A stretch of DNA of 64,000 nt, taken from Asterella californica. Its lineage: Eukaryota; Streptophyta; Marchantiopsida; Marchantiales; Aytoniaceae. The position numbers were made by a program, and so were the translations under genes. How positions within the stretch are numbered: the stretch's first letter is position 1; each line of letters opens with the position of its first letter. The notes under the pieces were generated by a model, which saw only the letters and a list, made by a program, of their open reading frames with translations, made no database searches and was not told where the DNA came from. The stretch lies in assembly GCA_036924285.1 (NCBI GenBank), contig JAYKYS010000010.1, forward strand, positions 4,216,001-4,280,000. The letters run 5' to 3'. Shown here in pieces: positions 13,206 through 24,345 of the stretch.

Positions 13206-13669
13206 CATTTAATAAAAGAATTTACAAATGTGACTAGAAAACAGGGGTTAAATAGATATGTAGAAAATCTCAACCTTATCTAATGTTTCATGAACAACTA
13301 CTTTCAACAATTCTTTAGATTTTATTTTTGTTCAGAATCCCAGTCCGTTCGATGGATGATTTTACTTGTGAAATTAAAATAAAACTGATTCGTTTCACGA
13401 ACAAAACTTTGAAAAGAAAAGAGAAATGTTCGGAATGTACTAAGTGAGAAAAGCTTGTTGTTATGATAAAATAAAGGAATATCTTGTTACAGTCACAACT
13501 TTGCATTTTTTCCATATAAATATCTTGAGATACTGTGTGATACTAATAAAAATAAAGAGTATTTACAAAAATACTCCCTCTTTATGCAAAATATGACTAT
13601 AACATGATTATGACTATATCGAAAAGTGAATATGCGTACAAGAGGAACTTCTGGGGAACCGTTGAATAC

Positions 13670-14060
13670 ATACATGTTAAGTAGAAATTAGATACTAAAT
13701 TAGAAATATATATAAACATTAAATACTAGATGAACCTAGAGATGAATAACATGCCGACATATCCATAAAGCAAGTAGACACGAACGCACTATAAACCGTA
13801 TATACGCAGAAGAATACAAGTAAATAAATGAATAAATTCAACCACATGCATATTCCCCCTCTTCCGAACTCGAAAGAGGGTGACATATATGCATGAATAC
13901 TCCGACGGGGTTTGACTATAATAAATCTAGAATTTAATATTATGTAAATGTTATAGCATGCATAATCACCTCATGTACATTCAGGAACTGTACATGAGGC
14001 ATAATTAAGAGTTAATCCTTCCGTTGGGAAGGGTTAGCTCTTAATTATTGTCTCCAAGAT
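13670..14060. repeat. Degenerate member of the paired-hairpin repeat family
   Basis: It contains a hairpin at 13848-13892 (stem built on CCCTCTTCCGAA), a second at 13969-13999 with a perfect 10-bp stem CCTCATGTAC, and a third at 14004-14045 whose arms are variants of GAGTTAATCCTT and AAGGGTTAGCTC. The same order of a TTCACC-type hairpin then an AACCCTT-type hairpin recurs at 22072-22251, 23479-24097, 53311-53406, 59180-59272 and 61901-62001. The flanks at 13675-13745 also resemble those near 22655 and 60930. Confidence 0.65.
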
Positions 14061-14647
14061 TATTTTAATTTGTCGAGAAGCTTTGACTTATAGCTGAATA
14101 GGTTCTATCTACTGTTACTGTGCTTATGGTTTCTCTCGTTTGTGAGGCCACGTGTTCTGTTCTCGTAAGAGTAGTTTTAATTACATTTTCAAATATAGAA
14201 ATTTAAAAATAGAAGTTTAAATTTACACTGAATTTTGACTTGGGCGAAACCAGCCGCGGACTTCTCACTGCAGTAAAACAGAAGATTTTTGCCGACTTCC
14301 TTCAAGACTTGTAAACTGAAATATTTCTCCCCGCTTAATTAACCACCTACGTAAACTGAAATATTTCTCCCTTGAGTTTTGTATTTGTATTTTTTTTTGT
14401 CTTCTTCTTGTTCTTGTACAAGGCCGTGGGGCAGGATATGTGCAGAACGTGTATCAACATCCCGTCGGAGAGTATCAAAGAGGACACGATTACGAGCACA
14501 AATTGCATGACATGTTTTCAACATGCCACTTGAAAATAGTACGTAAAGTTCCAAAAAACGTATAAAACGGCGGCAGCCAAGGATTCAGTCGCCCTACTAC
14601 TACCGTAATAGTACCTAGGCCAGGGATTCTATCGAAGGTAGATCTTG

Positions 14648-14938
14648 CAATTATTTACTTGGTCAGGACCATGCGCCGAACTTGAAACATGGTCGGACCC
14701 TTGCGACGAAAAAGTAACTTGGTTAGATTTATTACTTACTGCAGTCGTTAGATAGACCCATGACTTGCTGCAGTCAGTAGATAGTTGACACAACGATTTA
14801 CCTTCTTTGCTCCTTCACATTGCTGACGTGACTGTCATTTTCTCACTTACCCGGTCATGGGAATGATAAAGAAACGATTTGAACTCAAGGGGACTGGCGA
14901 AGTAAAAACTATGGCCCATGGTCACCAAGTAAATAACT
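14648..14938. mobile_element. Mutator-like MITE, diverged copy
   Basis: Inverted ends begin CAATTATTTACTTGGTCAGG on the left and mirror as TCACCAAGTAAATAACT on the right. The flanking 10-mers GTAGATCTTG and GAAGGTCTTG agree at 8 of 10 positions, consistent with an aged target-site duplication of the 9-10 bp class seen with Mutator-like elements. The ends match the better preserved copy at 57978-58353. No coding capacity. Confidence 0.6.
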
Positions 14939-16348
14939 GAAGGTCTTGAATCCAGGTTCTTCCGGGTAAACTGTGAGTTATTTTGTAATTCCTCCATCTC
15001 AGAGTGCGTCTGTATGTCGGAAAACCCTGCCCATTGCTCTTTCAGACAGGTTTCAGACAGGCCACCGTTCTACAGTTCCAGAGAATCTCGGATTCGTGGC
15101 TAGGGCTGACAGGTAGTTTCAGAAGTTCTGCTATACTGTCGCCTACTAGCAACTGAATCAGCACTCGGGGCTAACCGGCGTTCTTTCTATTTTCAACCGG
15201 CTGGAATTTTGGAAAGTAGGGTTAAAATAGAGAACAGCTGTTTTTTTGAAAGTCAAATATTAACATGATGTTTAATTATCTATTAAAAATTCGAAAAGAC
15301 TAATATGTGATCAACATAAATCGTTTTCCGTTAATCACGCTATAATAATTTTCTATTTTGGAAATTTTCTACCCAAACCACTGAACTGAATACAGTCAAT
15401 AATATGCGCAATTAGTTAAACCACAAGTTGCGTTACAAAAGGGGTGCCAACGTGACATTCCCGACTCATTGTCTCTGTAGCAAGCGAGAGAGTACTAGCC
15501 GGAGGCAGTTCTCGGGCAAGTGCACTTCAGTTCTAAGGTTTCTACGTGCACCTCGTGCGAGTTCCTGTGGTGGCTGCACATTCACATTGCGCGCGTTCCT
15601 GTAGCGGACACACACTCACACTGCGTTCGTTCCTGAAACGGCTGCACATTGCACACTGTTGTCTAAAGACATTGCACTCCTGTGATTTTTTATTTTTGGT
15701 GTACTTGACGTTCGGAGTGAAATCCGATGGGTTTAAGACGGAGACGGAGGAGTGATAGACAAGAGGACTCCGGGGCCGCTTTGGTTACCTTCGCTTGTTG
15801 GTCGAGTGGGGCATATCCGAGTGGAGCATATCCTAGTCTCCTCTGAGTCGGCTGTTCAATCCGCTGCTACTACGAGTACTCAGTTCCTGTTCAGGTTTTT
15901 TTTTCTGTACGTCTTGTAAAAGAAGTCTGGGCCTCTCTTGCAACTATACGAATGTGCATCTCGTCTGATTGTGTGCTGCATCCGATTATCTTGGCTTGAA
16001 TTCGAAATTCTCTTTTCTCTTACGATCTTATGTGACTGTGTTCACGCCCGCCTAGTAGGTCGTGATATTAGCGAACGCGCATGTACGGTCCCTTATGGTT
16101 TTGATTTTACGTGGCACATTTTGTTGCAGGACCTGTTTGAGCGCATTTTTCTCCTTGCTGGGAGTCATGGGCAGTTACTACCCGCTGTGCTCAGCTCGAG
16201 CTTTGCCTTGCATCGTCATCGTCTCGACTTCAAAGCTTTCTTCACCCTCGCAGTTCGAGCCACATTGTCTGAATTTTGAGGCGGCTGGCAGATATCATTC
16301 GGTTCTTGTTACGTTTTGTTTCGAGCTTCTTTCTTTTGTGTGAGCATC
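14939..16348. other. No gene recognised; probable 5' region of the orphan ORF
   Basis: 15540-15680 carries repeated GTTCCTG-(T/A)-(G/A)-GCTGCACA-type phrases (three related steps). 15780-16340 is pyrimidine-rich and GC-richer than its surroundings, which could be a transcribed leader for the ORF at 16349. A possible intron acceptor (TTTTGTTGCAG) lies near 16120-16130. No product is assigned. Confidence 0.35.
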
Positions 16349-16762
16349 ATGTCGGCAGAACCCGTGTCTGTTCTTCCTTCTCGTGATATGTACGAGGCTC
16401 AAACCGATGTTATGCAAGACGTCTGGTGCAAGCCTTGCATCGAACGAGTCTTGGAAGGGGTGTGGAAGTTATCATGGCTGCGTGTTTCTCGCTATGGACC
16501 TCGTTCTGACGTTCCCATGAGGCTTGCTCGACTGATTTCTGTCGAGAAGATGCGAGAGAAGTTCCATGTTTTTTGTGATGCCTGCAATATTTTTTCGACC
16601 ACATTGGACATGGAGACCGAGCCTTTCATTTTGTGTGCTGCCTTTTCGTATGCTAAGTCTTTGCCTAAGAAACAACGATATCTTGTATACCGGCAGTTGG
16701 CTGATGCAGCTGGTTGGAAAGAGCGTACTCAGTTCTCTGAGTATTTGCAATCAGCAGTGTAG
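16349..16762 (+). CDS. Hypothetical protein, 137 residues, family not recognised
   Basis: An uninterrupted frame from ATG (context CATC-ATG-TCG) to TAG. The protein begins MSAEPVSVLPSRDMYEAQTD, is mixed charged and aromatic with no signal peptide or membrane helix, and has scattered Cys residues without a recognisable zinc-binding spacing. The GC3-rich, balanced composition differs from the AT-rich flanks, which favours coding. No domain is recognised. A weakly similar and broken frame lies at 42359-42610 (shared pattern RE-x-F near the middle, later C-A-A-F and ending KK). It could be a lineage-specific gene or a fragment of a transposon. An unusual tRNA-like fold lies about 210 bp after the stop. 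Confidence 0.45.
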   Translation: MSAEPVSVLPSRDMYEAQTDVMQDVWCKPCIERVLEGVWKLSWLRVSRYGPRSDVPMRLARLISVEKMREKFHVFCDACNIFSTTLDMETEPFILCAAFSYAKSLPKKQRYLVYRQLADAAGWKERTQFSEYLQSAV

Positions 16763-16970
16763 GTAACTTGGGAGGAGCTTGGAGAGACCCATGTTGGATA
16801 TGTACCTTGAGTTCTTTACATTTCTGCTGTTGTCTGTAGCATATCTTCGCCTGTGTTTGTATCATATGTATGCACTCCACTGGGTTGATTTTCAAAATTT
16901 TCTTGACAAGTGTGGGTATTTTTCATAATTTGTTTGGCTTGTGCCTCCTCTCCTCTTGAGAGGGGAGTGA

Positions 16971-17018
16971 ACCTTCGCTGAACGTGTCAGCTTGTTGGGT
17001 TCAACTCCCAACGAAGGT
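16971..17018 (+). other. Compact tRNA-like RNA fold
   Basis: ACCTTCG (16971-16977) pairs perfectly with CGAAGGT (17012-17018). Inside are a small CTGA/TCAG hairpin with a 5-nt loop (16978-16990), a CTTG spacer, and a perfect T-arm: stem TTGGG/CCCAA around TTCAACT (16995-17011). The T-arm abuts the 3' acceptor strand, as in a tRNA. There is no D-arm and the middle hairpin is too short for an anticodon arm, so it is not a normal tRNA gene. A further 8-bp hairpin (CTCCTCTC-type) lies just upstream at 16945-16965. Confidence 0.5.
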
Positions 17019-18910
17019 GCATTGGTTTTCTATTGCTTTACTGTTAAGCAGTGGCTGACGTTTATCGTTGTGTCTTAGTCTTTCTGCATGTCCAGGCGTA
17101 AGTATACTTTGTCCTCAAGATCTCTAGACGGGTTTGTAACTATCGGGTTGCGTTTTTTTGATACATGTATGATGATGAAGCAGCATATTTCGATGATAGT
17201 GTAAAGACAGCCAAGCGCAAATACCTGGTCACGAAAGCTCTAGATGTAAGCTCTTGTCGATGCCGTAAGTTGTGTTGGTTAGTTCCGGTCTTTTGTTCTA
17301 GCAAACTGCGGCTTCGTGAGGCTTCCTTGAGTTATACATTTTTGGTGTATCGCCCACTAGTCAGTTCTGGCTTGTGGAGGGCGGAGATTCAGCAGACACG
17401 GAATATAATTCGGTCAACCAATTTACGCACTGTAGAATCAGGAACCTTTGCACGTCTTTGTCTCTGTCAAGTTGTACACGACGTAGATAAACAAGAGTTT
17501 GTTTGGACTCCAACTAGGTCTGTCACCTGTAACGGGTGAGGACTGAGCAGCTGGGGCCATGATTTGCTACGGACGGTGGTGGTCCTGTAGGAGAAAGGAC
17601 GGTATTCGGGTACTTGTGTTACGTGGTAATATGTTGGTTCCGACCTGCCATTCTAGAAAATCCCACGGGAGTTTCACACGTTTCGGTCTTGAGTTTTGGA
17701 GCAAGGAACTTTAATGATCAAGGAAATGATTCAAGTTTGAGATCAAGAGGCAGTAAGGAAAACTACTATGAACTCACAGAGCGCCGGTTGGCGATCCATT
17801 GTTCTATATGAAACTAGTCTTTGGTAAACCCACGGTTTATTATTCCAGACTGGACTAATTATATTAGTTGGCAGGTTTTGGATACATATGTATGTGGACA
17901 GAGTAGATTTATTGCTAGCATGCATAAAAACAGTAGCTTTATGCGCAGTGACTGTGATGAAGTTTGAAGTTTGAATGTACTAAACATGAAACTACTTGGA
18001 TCACGCAGCATAGTTCTCATGGTTCTCTATGCATAGGCTCAGTAAATCGAAAAGTGGTACGTGTTGTTTGTTGTGCAGTCTTATGATGTTGATCGTCACA
18101 TTCTTGTTGAGTCACAGTGTCATGGTAGCATCGGATTCTACCTTCTCACCTGAGGAAAACTGATACCTCCATGACAAAATTAGAGTTTGAGCGGACGAAC
18201 GTCTTGTAAAAGATTATCAAAAGTATCAAAATGCATATATATTTAAACACGAGTACTTCAAAAGCTACCCCAAGGAGGTTCGAAGGATGAAATCACGTTC
18301 CGAAAACTGAATATTGAAACCCAAAATTTCATACACCCTAATAAAGTAGTGTACATTATGAAGCATCAGAACATATACGAAAGTCTTGGAATAAATCTTC
18401 TTCAAGCTCATGGTGAGTTACAAATTTGTGCCTTAGTATATGAAGTCCAGAAACATAATAAAAAAGTTTCCAAAGTTGTAAAGAAAAACAAAATCTTATC
18501 AAGACAACGTCAAAATACTCTTGAAAAAGAAAAAGGGAGTCCACCTAGCCATTGTATGCAGCACCAACTGAAAAACAGAGAAAAAAATTGAATTAGTGCA
18601 AGTATAAAATAAAAATATGACATTACTTTCAAGCTACAGTTTGTATATATTGTTACTACATGTCTCAAACAAAAAATCAGAGGAAATGATATGCTGAAAA
18701 AAAAGAAAAAATATACATGAAATAATCAAAGTATAAAATAAATAAAAACTCTGTAAAAATTAATTTTATGCATACCTTTTAATATGGATAAAATCCAACT
18801 ATGATGAGCAAATAAGATGTTAGAACTGAACATGAATAGATACAAATATACATAATTGGATTTGAGAAAGAAATATGTACAATCAATGGTATTTGTAAAC
18901 TTTTCCGCAT
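17019..18910. other. No gene recognised
   Basis: A 124-codon plus-strand frame at 17165-17539 begins with a short acidic stretch (MYDDEAAYFDDSVKTAKRKY) followed by a GTAAGC donor-like site. It could be a small first exon, but no partner exon was found. The rest, especially 18180-18910, is AT-rich and featureless. Confidence 0.4.
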
Positions 18911-21351
18911 TCAAGTAGAAGGGCGTTCATCGAACAAGCGCATCCGGAACTCAGTCTTCCACTTAGTAGTACGAGGAGATAACACTCGTGTAGTGACAGT
19001 TCTATGACGTACAGTCGTGTGTTGTGATCGACGCTGATATATCTTAATCAGCTCACGGATGATGTTCTCATTCCAATCCATTGCACATGCTGCGAGACGA
19101 GCTTCGTGGGTCCTCGTAAAATGGATCCTCTTCGTTGCAAACTTGTTGATAACAGAGTTGAAAATTTTCGACATATAGTTCTCTCTCGCTCGTGTATAGA
19201 AGCGCATCTTCGTGGGTGTGATAACCCTTGTGAGAAAACTCACCATGGCCAAGTACGTAGGTCCATCTACATCAAGAATAGATGTCAAGATGTCGAAAAT
19301 GACAAAAAAAGTAAACATAGTCAGAAATGATTTGAAGAGGATGGAAACTTACTCTTCGCGTAATAGGTGTCAGATGCCGGTCTATTCAAGTCAGGTAGAC
19401 TGCAACACGGTCGAGGTACTCCAGTTTCGCGTTGGAGGATAAAACATGTACCATGGTCTCCAGCCCAATGATCTGCAGCATTTCGGATGTCTAAACACAA
19501 CAGTGATGCGTCATCCTCCTCTTGATTGTAGCGTCCATCTTCACCAACAATTCTCTTGGCATTCAATTGTGCACATGTATAAATCCACCCCTTCAACTTG
19601 TCAGCGTTGCCATGTTCAGCCAACTCGGGATACATCATCCGTCGAGTAAGCACAAGATCTCCTGAATTCAATCCTCTCATCATGGCCACCCGCTGAACTA
19701 GTTGGGGCTTGTTTCCAACAACTGATGCTCCTTGGGAACATAACCAAGTCACCAAGTGTCTCTTAGTGAGGAGCTCCAAGTCAGTGGCCACCTCAACATC
19801 TTCGACGGCTCCAAGGACACGCTTTTTGTCCACCACATCCACCAAAAACTTCTTGATCACGTTCTTACACTTGTGCCATAAATCCTTCTGGCTTACAATT
19901 CCGTGACGGAGTAAGATGACATCCACTGATGCCTTGTCGTCATGCACGACCTCATCTGGTACTATCCCACGAGCTAGCAATTGCTGAATGCCCTCCTCGA
20001 ACACACCGTCCTCATTCAGCCATGCATTATTTCTTGTCTCCACACGCGTCATGTTCACCAACTCTATCACACGATCATCACTTGCGTCGATGAATGCACA
20101 TGTGCCGTTGTATCCATTGCGCGTCGAGTCATATCTCAAGTCGGCATATACAACAAAATTTCCTAGAAGATCGTGCATAACGTCAGAATTATCAAATTAT
20201 GCTACAACTCTAATCCGTCAAGGAAAATAAGAAAGGGTAGCATTGAGGTAGCAAGACTCACCCCCTACAGGAGCTACGTTCAAGTCTGAGAAGTGTTTGG
20301 CTAACACTTGGGTCTGTAGCTCGGTCTTCTTTCTATCCCATTGGTCCAACGTCACCTCGACCCACCCTATCTCTCTCTGATGATCACTTTGGAAATAGAA
20401 GAAATGGGTCCTCGATACCGGAGCTAAACCGCCCTCTCGGTACACAGAATCCAATTGAGAGAACCCTAGTCCAACACATAATGCAACAGAGTACATGCGG
20501 TGGATAACGTCTAGGACACTATTATATATTTCCATCTCGATCGATCTCCATCCATATGTATGCTGACTAGGACATATTAGCTTCACAGACAAACTTTGAT
20601 GGATGGAGGAAATGATGGGTGGCAGACACGAATGCTCGCATCCGTAGTGAGGACATCTAACGCTAAACGTTTGAAACAGTTCTCTCAACCGAGACGTGGC
20701 TACAAATGCATACACTGGGAGGTCCGTAACTGATCCATCTGTAGCTACACTGGATCCTCCTTCCTCACTACCTTCATTCAGAATCTGAGAATCTATCACA
20801 ATAGCCTCCTCAACCTGGGAGTCTACTATTGTTGACCATAATACCTACAAACAAAATACTGAAGATTACAAACCCTTTACTTACATTATAGCATATCAGA
20901 GTCTCGAACATCTTACATACATACGACTATTAGTTTCAACTCGTAGCATTCATTAGCAATAAACAAGCGAATTCATATCTTAGAAAAGAGCATGTACCTG
21001 AGGTTGGTCGATACTAACGCCAAGAGCGCGTAACACATCCATATCAGCAACAAAGTCATCCACGGCAACGCTTGCACCTCCTCTCTCCAGAACTCCCTCC
21101 TCAGGGATTACATCTGGATCTACGAGTAATTGCTCAATATCTCAAGCCATCTGATCTATGCGGTGTTCAGTCGTGGTGAACAGAAATCGGAAGACAGCTG
21201 CATGTCCGTCTCTTGGTCCAAGAAGTCTCATGACCTGCACATACCTAGGTAGTAGACTCTCTGGGACTCTCATCATACCAGTAGGGACCTCTGGACATCC
21301 TCTAGGTGCATGACGATCTGCAAGACGTCTATGGTGTACCCTTGGTGGCAT
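18911..21351 (-). pseudogene. ISL3EU-type DDE transposase, four exons, one premature stop
   Basis: Exons, in transcript order: 20998-21351, 20262-20844, 19353-20162, 18911-19266, joined by short GT-AG introns (153, 99, 86 nt) with consistent phases; 2103 nt in all. The second exon has a Cys/His-rich module (CPHYGCEHSC, then CPSQHTYGW) followed by the helical segment typical of eukaryotic ISL3-like transposases. The third exon opens the catalytic core with FVVYADLRYD (first Asp near 320), then HDDKASVD (second Asp near 387) and DLWHKCKNVIKKF, the W-H step typical of the family. The last exon has ARENYMSKIFNSVINK, which should carry the catalytic Glu. Between the second Asp and that Glu lies LTKRHLVTWLCSQGASVVGN and following residues, a SAP-like DNA-binding motif. 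A TGA at 21142-21144 interrupts the first exon at codon 70. Otherwise the frame is open. Terminal inverted repeats were not located. Confidence 0.75.
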
Positions 21352-21642
21352 TATTACAATAAATATACCGCACAGGTCCTTGCAACTCTATTCGTCCAGA
21401 GGTCCAACAAAATCTATACTAAGCCAACCAACGTTGCTCAGTAAAGAACCTCCTGTTAGAAAAACCAAGTCTAATTCATACTTGAAACTCTACCAAAATA
21501 ATAAAAACAAGAAATAATTTACACCTAAGAAAACAAAATAGATCTAGTATGAAAAGAAAACAAGATATACAACAAAGAGAAGAGATTATAAAGAGAGATA
21601 CAGAAAAAAAAACAGAAAAGAAGAACAATGTCATATAAATAA

Positions 21643-21872
21643 GAGATGGAGGAGAGGAAGGAGAAGGAGGAGGGGAAAAAGGAGGTGAGGAAGGAGAAGG
21701 AAGGAGGGAGGCGAGGAGGGAGAAAAAAGGAGATGAGGAGGAGGAAGCGGAAGCAGGAGGGAAGGAAGGAAGGAGGAAGCATGAGGGAAGGAAGGAGGGA
21801 GGAAGGGGCACGGAAGGAGGGGCGGAAGGAGGAAAGGGGAAGGAAGGAAGGAGGCGAGAAAGGAAGAAAGAG
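21643..21872 (+). repeat. Purine-only GA-rich tract
   Basis: About 230 bp almost purely A and G on plus (GGAGGAAGGA, GAAGGAGG variants), with a few C and T interruptions. It lies about 290 bp 5' of the transposase start. The long frames across it on both strands are products of low complexity, not genes. Confidence 0.9.
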
Positions 21873-22589
21873 GTGCCGGAAAATATTGTTGACATCTTTT
21901 TCAGTTCTTTCTGGCTAAAAGTTTAACTCCAGTCGATGCACAGTCAACCAGCTGGAGCTAACAATGTGCGGCCGGAATAAAAAAATGTGTGGGTTCTGGC
22001 TAGTGTTTTCTCTAATACACAATTGGTGTTTTTTCTAACCCGCAGTTCTTTTTGTCTAAGAAAATTTTGAATTTCAACCTCTTCTGAACTTGGAAGAGGT
22101 GAATAAGCATCCCAACGCAGTGTGTTATTGATACATTAATTTAATGTTAATTTAGTTTATTACCTAATCTTTCTGGAAGAAAAGGTTAGGTAATAAATTA
22201 AACACCTGCATATTTACTTCCTCCATCAAAAGATGGAGGAGGTGAAAATGCTTGCTTGGCTAATCTGCATCTTCAATTATAAAACTGCATTTGTTGTAGT
22301 TCTTGTCATATTGAATATAAAGTTTTGGAGTCACCGAGTCTCTCACATTCATGCAATATCAAATATTTTTGAAAATCTTCATCATGCTGTAGTACAACTT
22401 TGAGATAGTGAATCGAAAAGACGTGTTGCACCCAACACTGCACATATGAAACTGTAAATGAGTTATCCAAAACCACTCTTCAGTAGGTATGAATGTAGAG
22501 TGCAAAGTTATATACTGGAATACGAAACCAATTCGTAATTAAAGTATGTTTGCAAAAACTTTGCACACGATTATAAATGAATAATATGC

Positions 22590-24345
22590 ATACAACTTGA
22601 ATATATGGAGAGATGTTACACGTTTGTTATTATCAAAAAATACATAAGTGTTAAGCGAAAATTCAATACTAAAATTCAAAAAAATTCAAAAAATTATAAA
22701 TATTAAAGGTTAGGTGAACCAGGAGATGTAAGAAGACTTCTACATAACCCATAAGGGCAGAGAATACAAAAACAATTCTAGAAATAAATAAATAAATGGT
22801 TATATCGTGTTGAACTTAAAAACAAGAACTGATCACAAGAGACTAAAAGCAGAAAACCAGATCATCAATGAGATATTTAGATAATAAATTAAATAATATA
22901 GATTTAGACAATAAATTAAACCACAAGCATATTCCCCTCTTCCGAACTTGGTAGAGGGTGAATATGCGAACGTTAACTATTGATTAAATAAAGTTATGAA
23001 TCAAATAGCATGTTGTTTTTTCCATGCTGCGCAATTGAATTGCTATGCTATGCATTTGGTAATAAAGAGAAAATGAAGAGACACTGAAGTATTGGGCGCG
23101 AATGCGAAGTAACAACAACAGAATATAACTATATTTAATCTCCGTTGTCTTCTTGCAAAATCGATGCTTAGCCATGCAAATGCATACAAAAATCCACGAC
23201 ATTTTCCACAAGCATTAGCAAGTCGGGACCTGTATCAGCCAGTAGCCGTGGAGTCTACTTACCCAGAATCTAGCGGTTCCGATGCTAGTATGGTAGGTCT
23301 TTGGAGAATCTTGCAGATTTTACAGGTGTGTCTAAAGGTCGTAACCATCTCATTGTTTTCTGAATAGTAGGGGGTTTCGGACCTTACCCCTTTCACATAG
23401 ACAACAGGATTAGAGTTTCTACCTGTACTTTATCCACATTCTGAAAGGCATTCATAGTCTTGAAGGCTTTTAGGCTGTATATTCACCCATGTACACTTGA
23501 AAGTATACATGTGCGTAATTTATGAGTTAATCTTTTTCTTAGGAAGGGTTAACTTTAAATTAAAGCCTTATCATTTATTTTATTCATGACAACAATTTGA
23601 CTTATACTGCTTGAGGTTCCCAGACAGTCCCAGCGCTTATGGGTCTTTGTGATTTCAAAAGGCCACGTGTCTCGTTGACAGAGAAATTTAACTTAAGAAT
23701 TTTTATATATAATGTTCTAAATTTAACTATTCAAATTTAGATCGTCCCTTCCTGATGATGTAAAACCGGACGCCATTTTTCTCCGTGACCGTAGAGCCGT
23801 GAATATGACACTACAACCTGGCTTTACAACGCCACAGTAAAAGATCAGTAATTTTTCACTGCAACTTCCTTTCGTTAATGCTTTATATCGCGGCCTTACT
23901 ACTAAATCTGCGATGACCAACGGATCCCCAGGTTTTTTGGTATTTCTGATAAACGGTTTTTTCACCTCCACGTTGCCTGTACAAGGCCGTGGGGGAAGAT
24001 ATTCACCCTCTTCCGAGTTCGGAAAAAGGGGAAATATGCATGTTCATTTAATTTAATACCTAACCCTTTTGATAAAAAGGGTTAGGTATTAAATTAAATA
24101 TCTGAGTAAATTAATATATACATGAGTATAATTTTCCGGTCTTGTACCTTCTAAAGCGAGAGAGTCGAGTCAACACTTATGGTTTTTTTCTTGCTCTCCT
24201 CGTGTTGTAAGGCATGGGCTAAAAATAATGTTTATAGAATTTTTTAATTTTTTACATCTACTTAGTATATATTTTTTATTTAATATTTATATATTTTCTT
24301 GATAACAATAAACAAACAAAAGTTCTCAGAAGTTCATCTAGCATG
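22590..24345. mobile_element. Foldback element with long inverted ends and internal paired hairpins
   Basis: The left end (near 22597-22640, TGAATATATGGAGAGATG...) and the right end (near 24300-24345, ...AGAAGTTCATCTAGCATGC) are diverged inverted repeats. Both match the ends of the element at 60878-62205. Inside are hairpins at 22927-22967, 23479-23515, 23517-23563, 23999-24039 and 24047-24097. The last has arms TAATACCTAACCCTT and AAGGGTTAGGTATTA. No coding frame is present, so it is non-autonomous. The superfamily is unknown and target duplications were not resolved. A related hairpin trio at 22072-22251 lies just outside the left end. Confidence 0.55.

Noticed and set aside
21476..21895. 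Ser/Pro/Phe-rich 139-codon minus frame and Arg/Glu-rich 90-codon plus frame
   Set aside because: Both arise from reading the purine tract. They are low-complexity products without domains.
22072..24097. Repeated hairpins considered as a CRISPR-like array
   Set aside because: Spacing is irregular, there are no unique spacers of fixed length and no cas genes, and the genome is eukaryotic.
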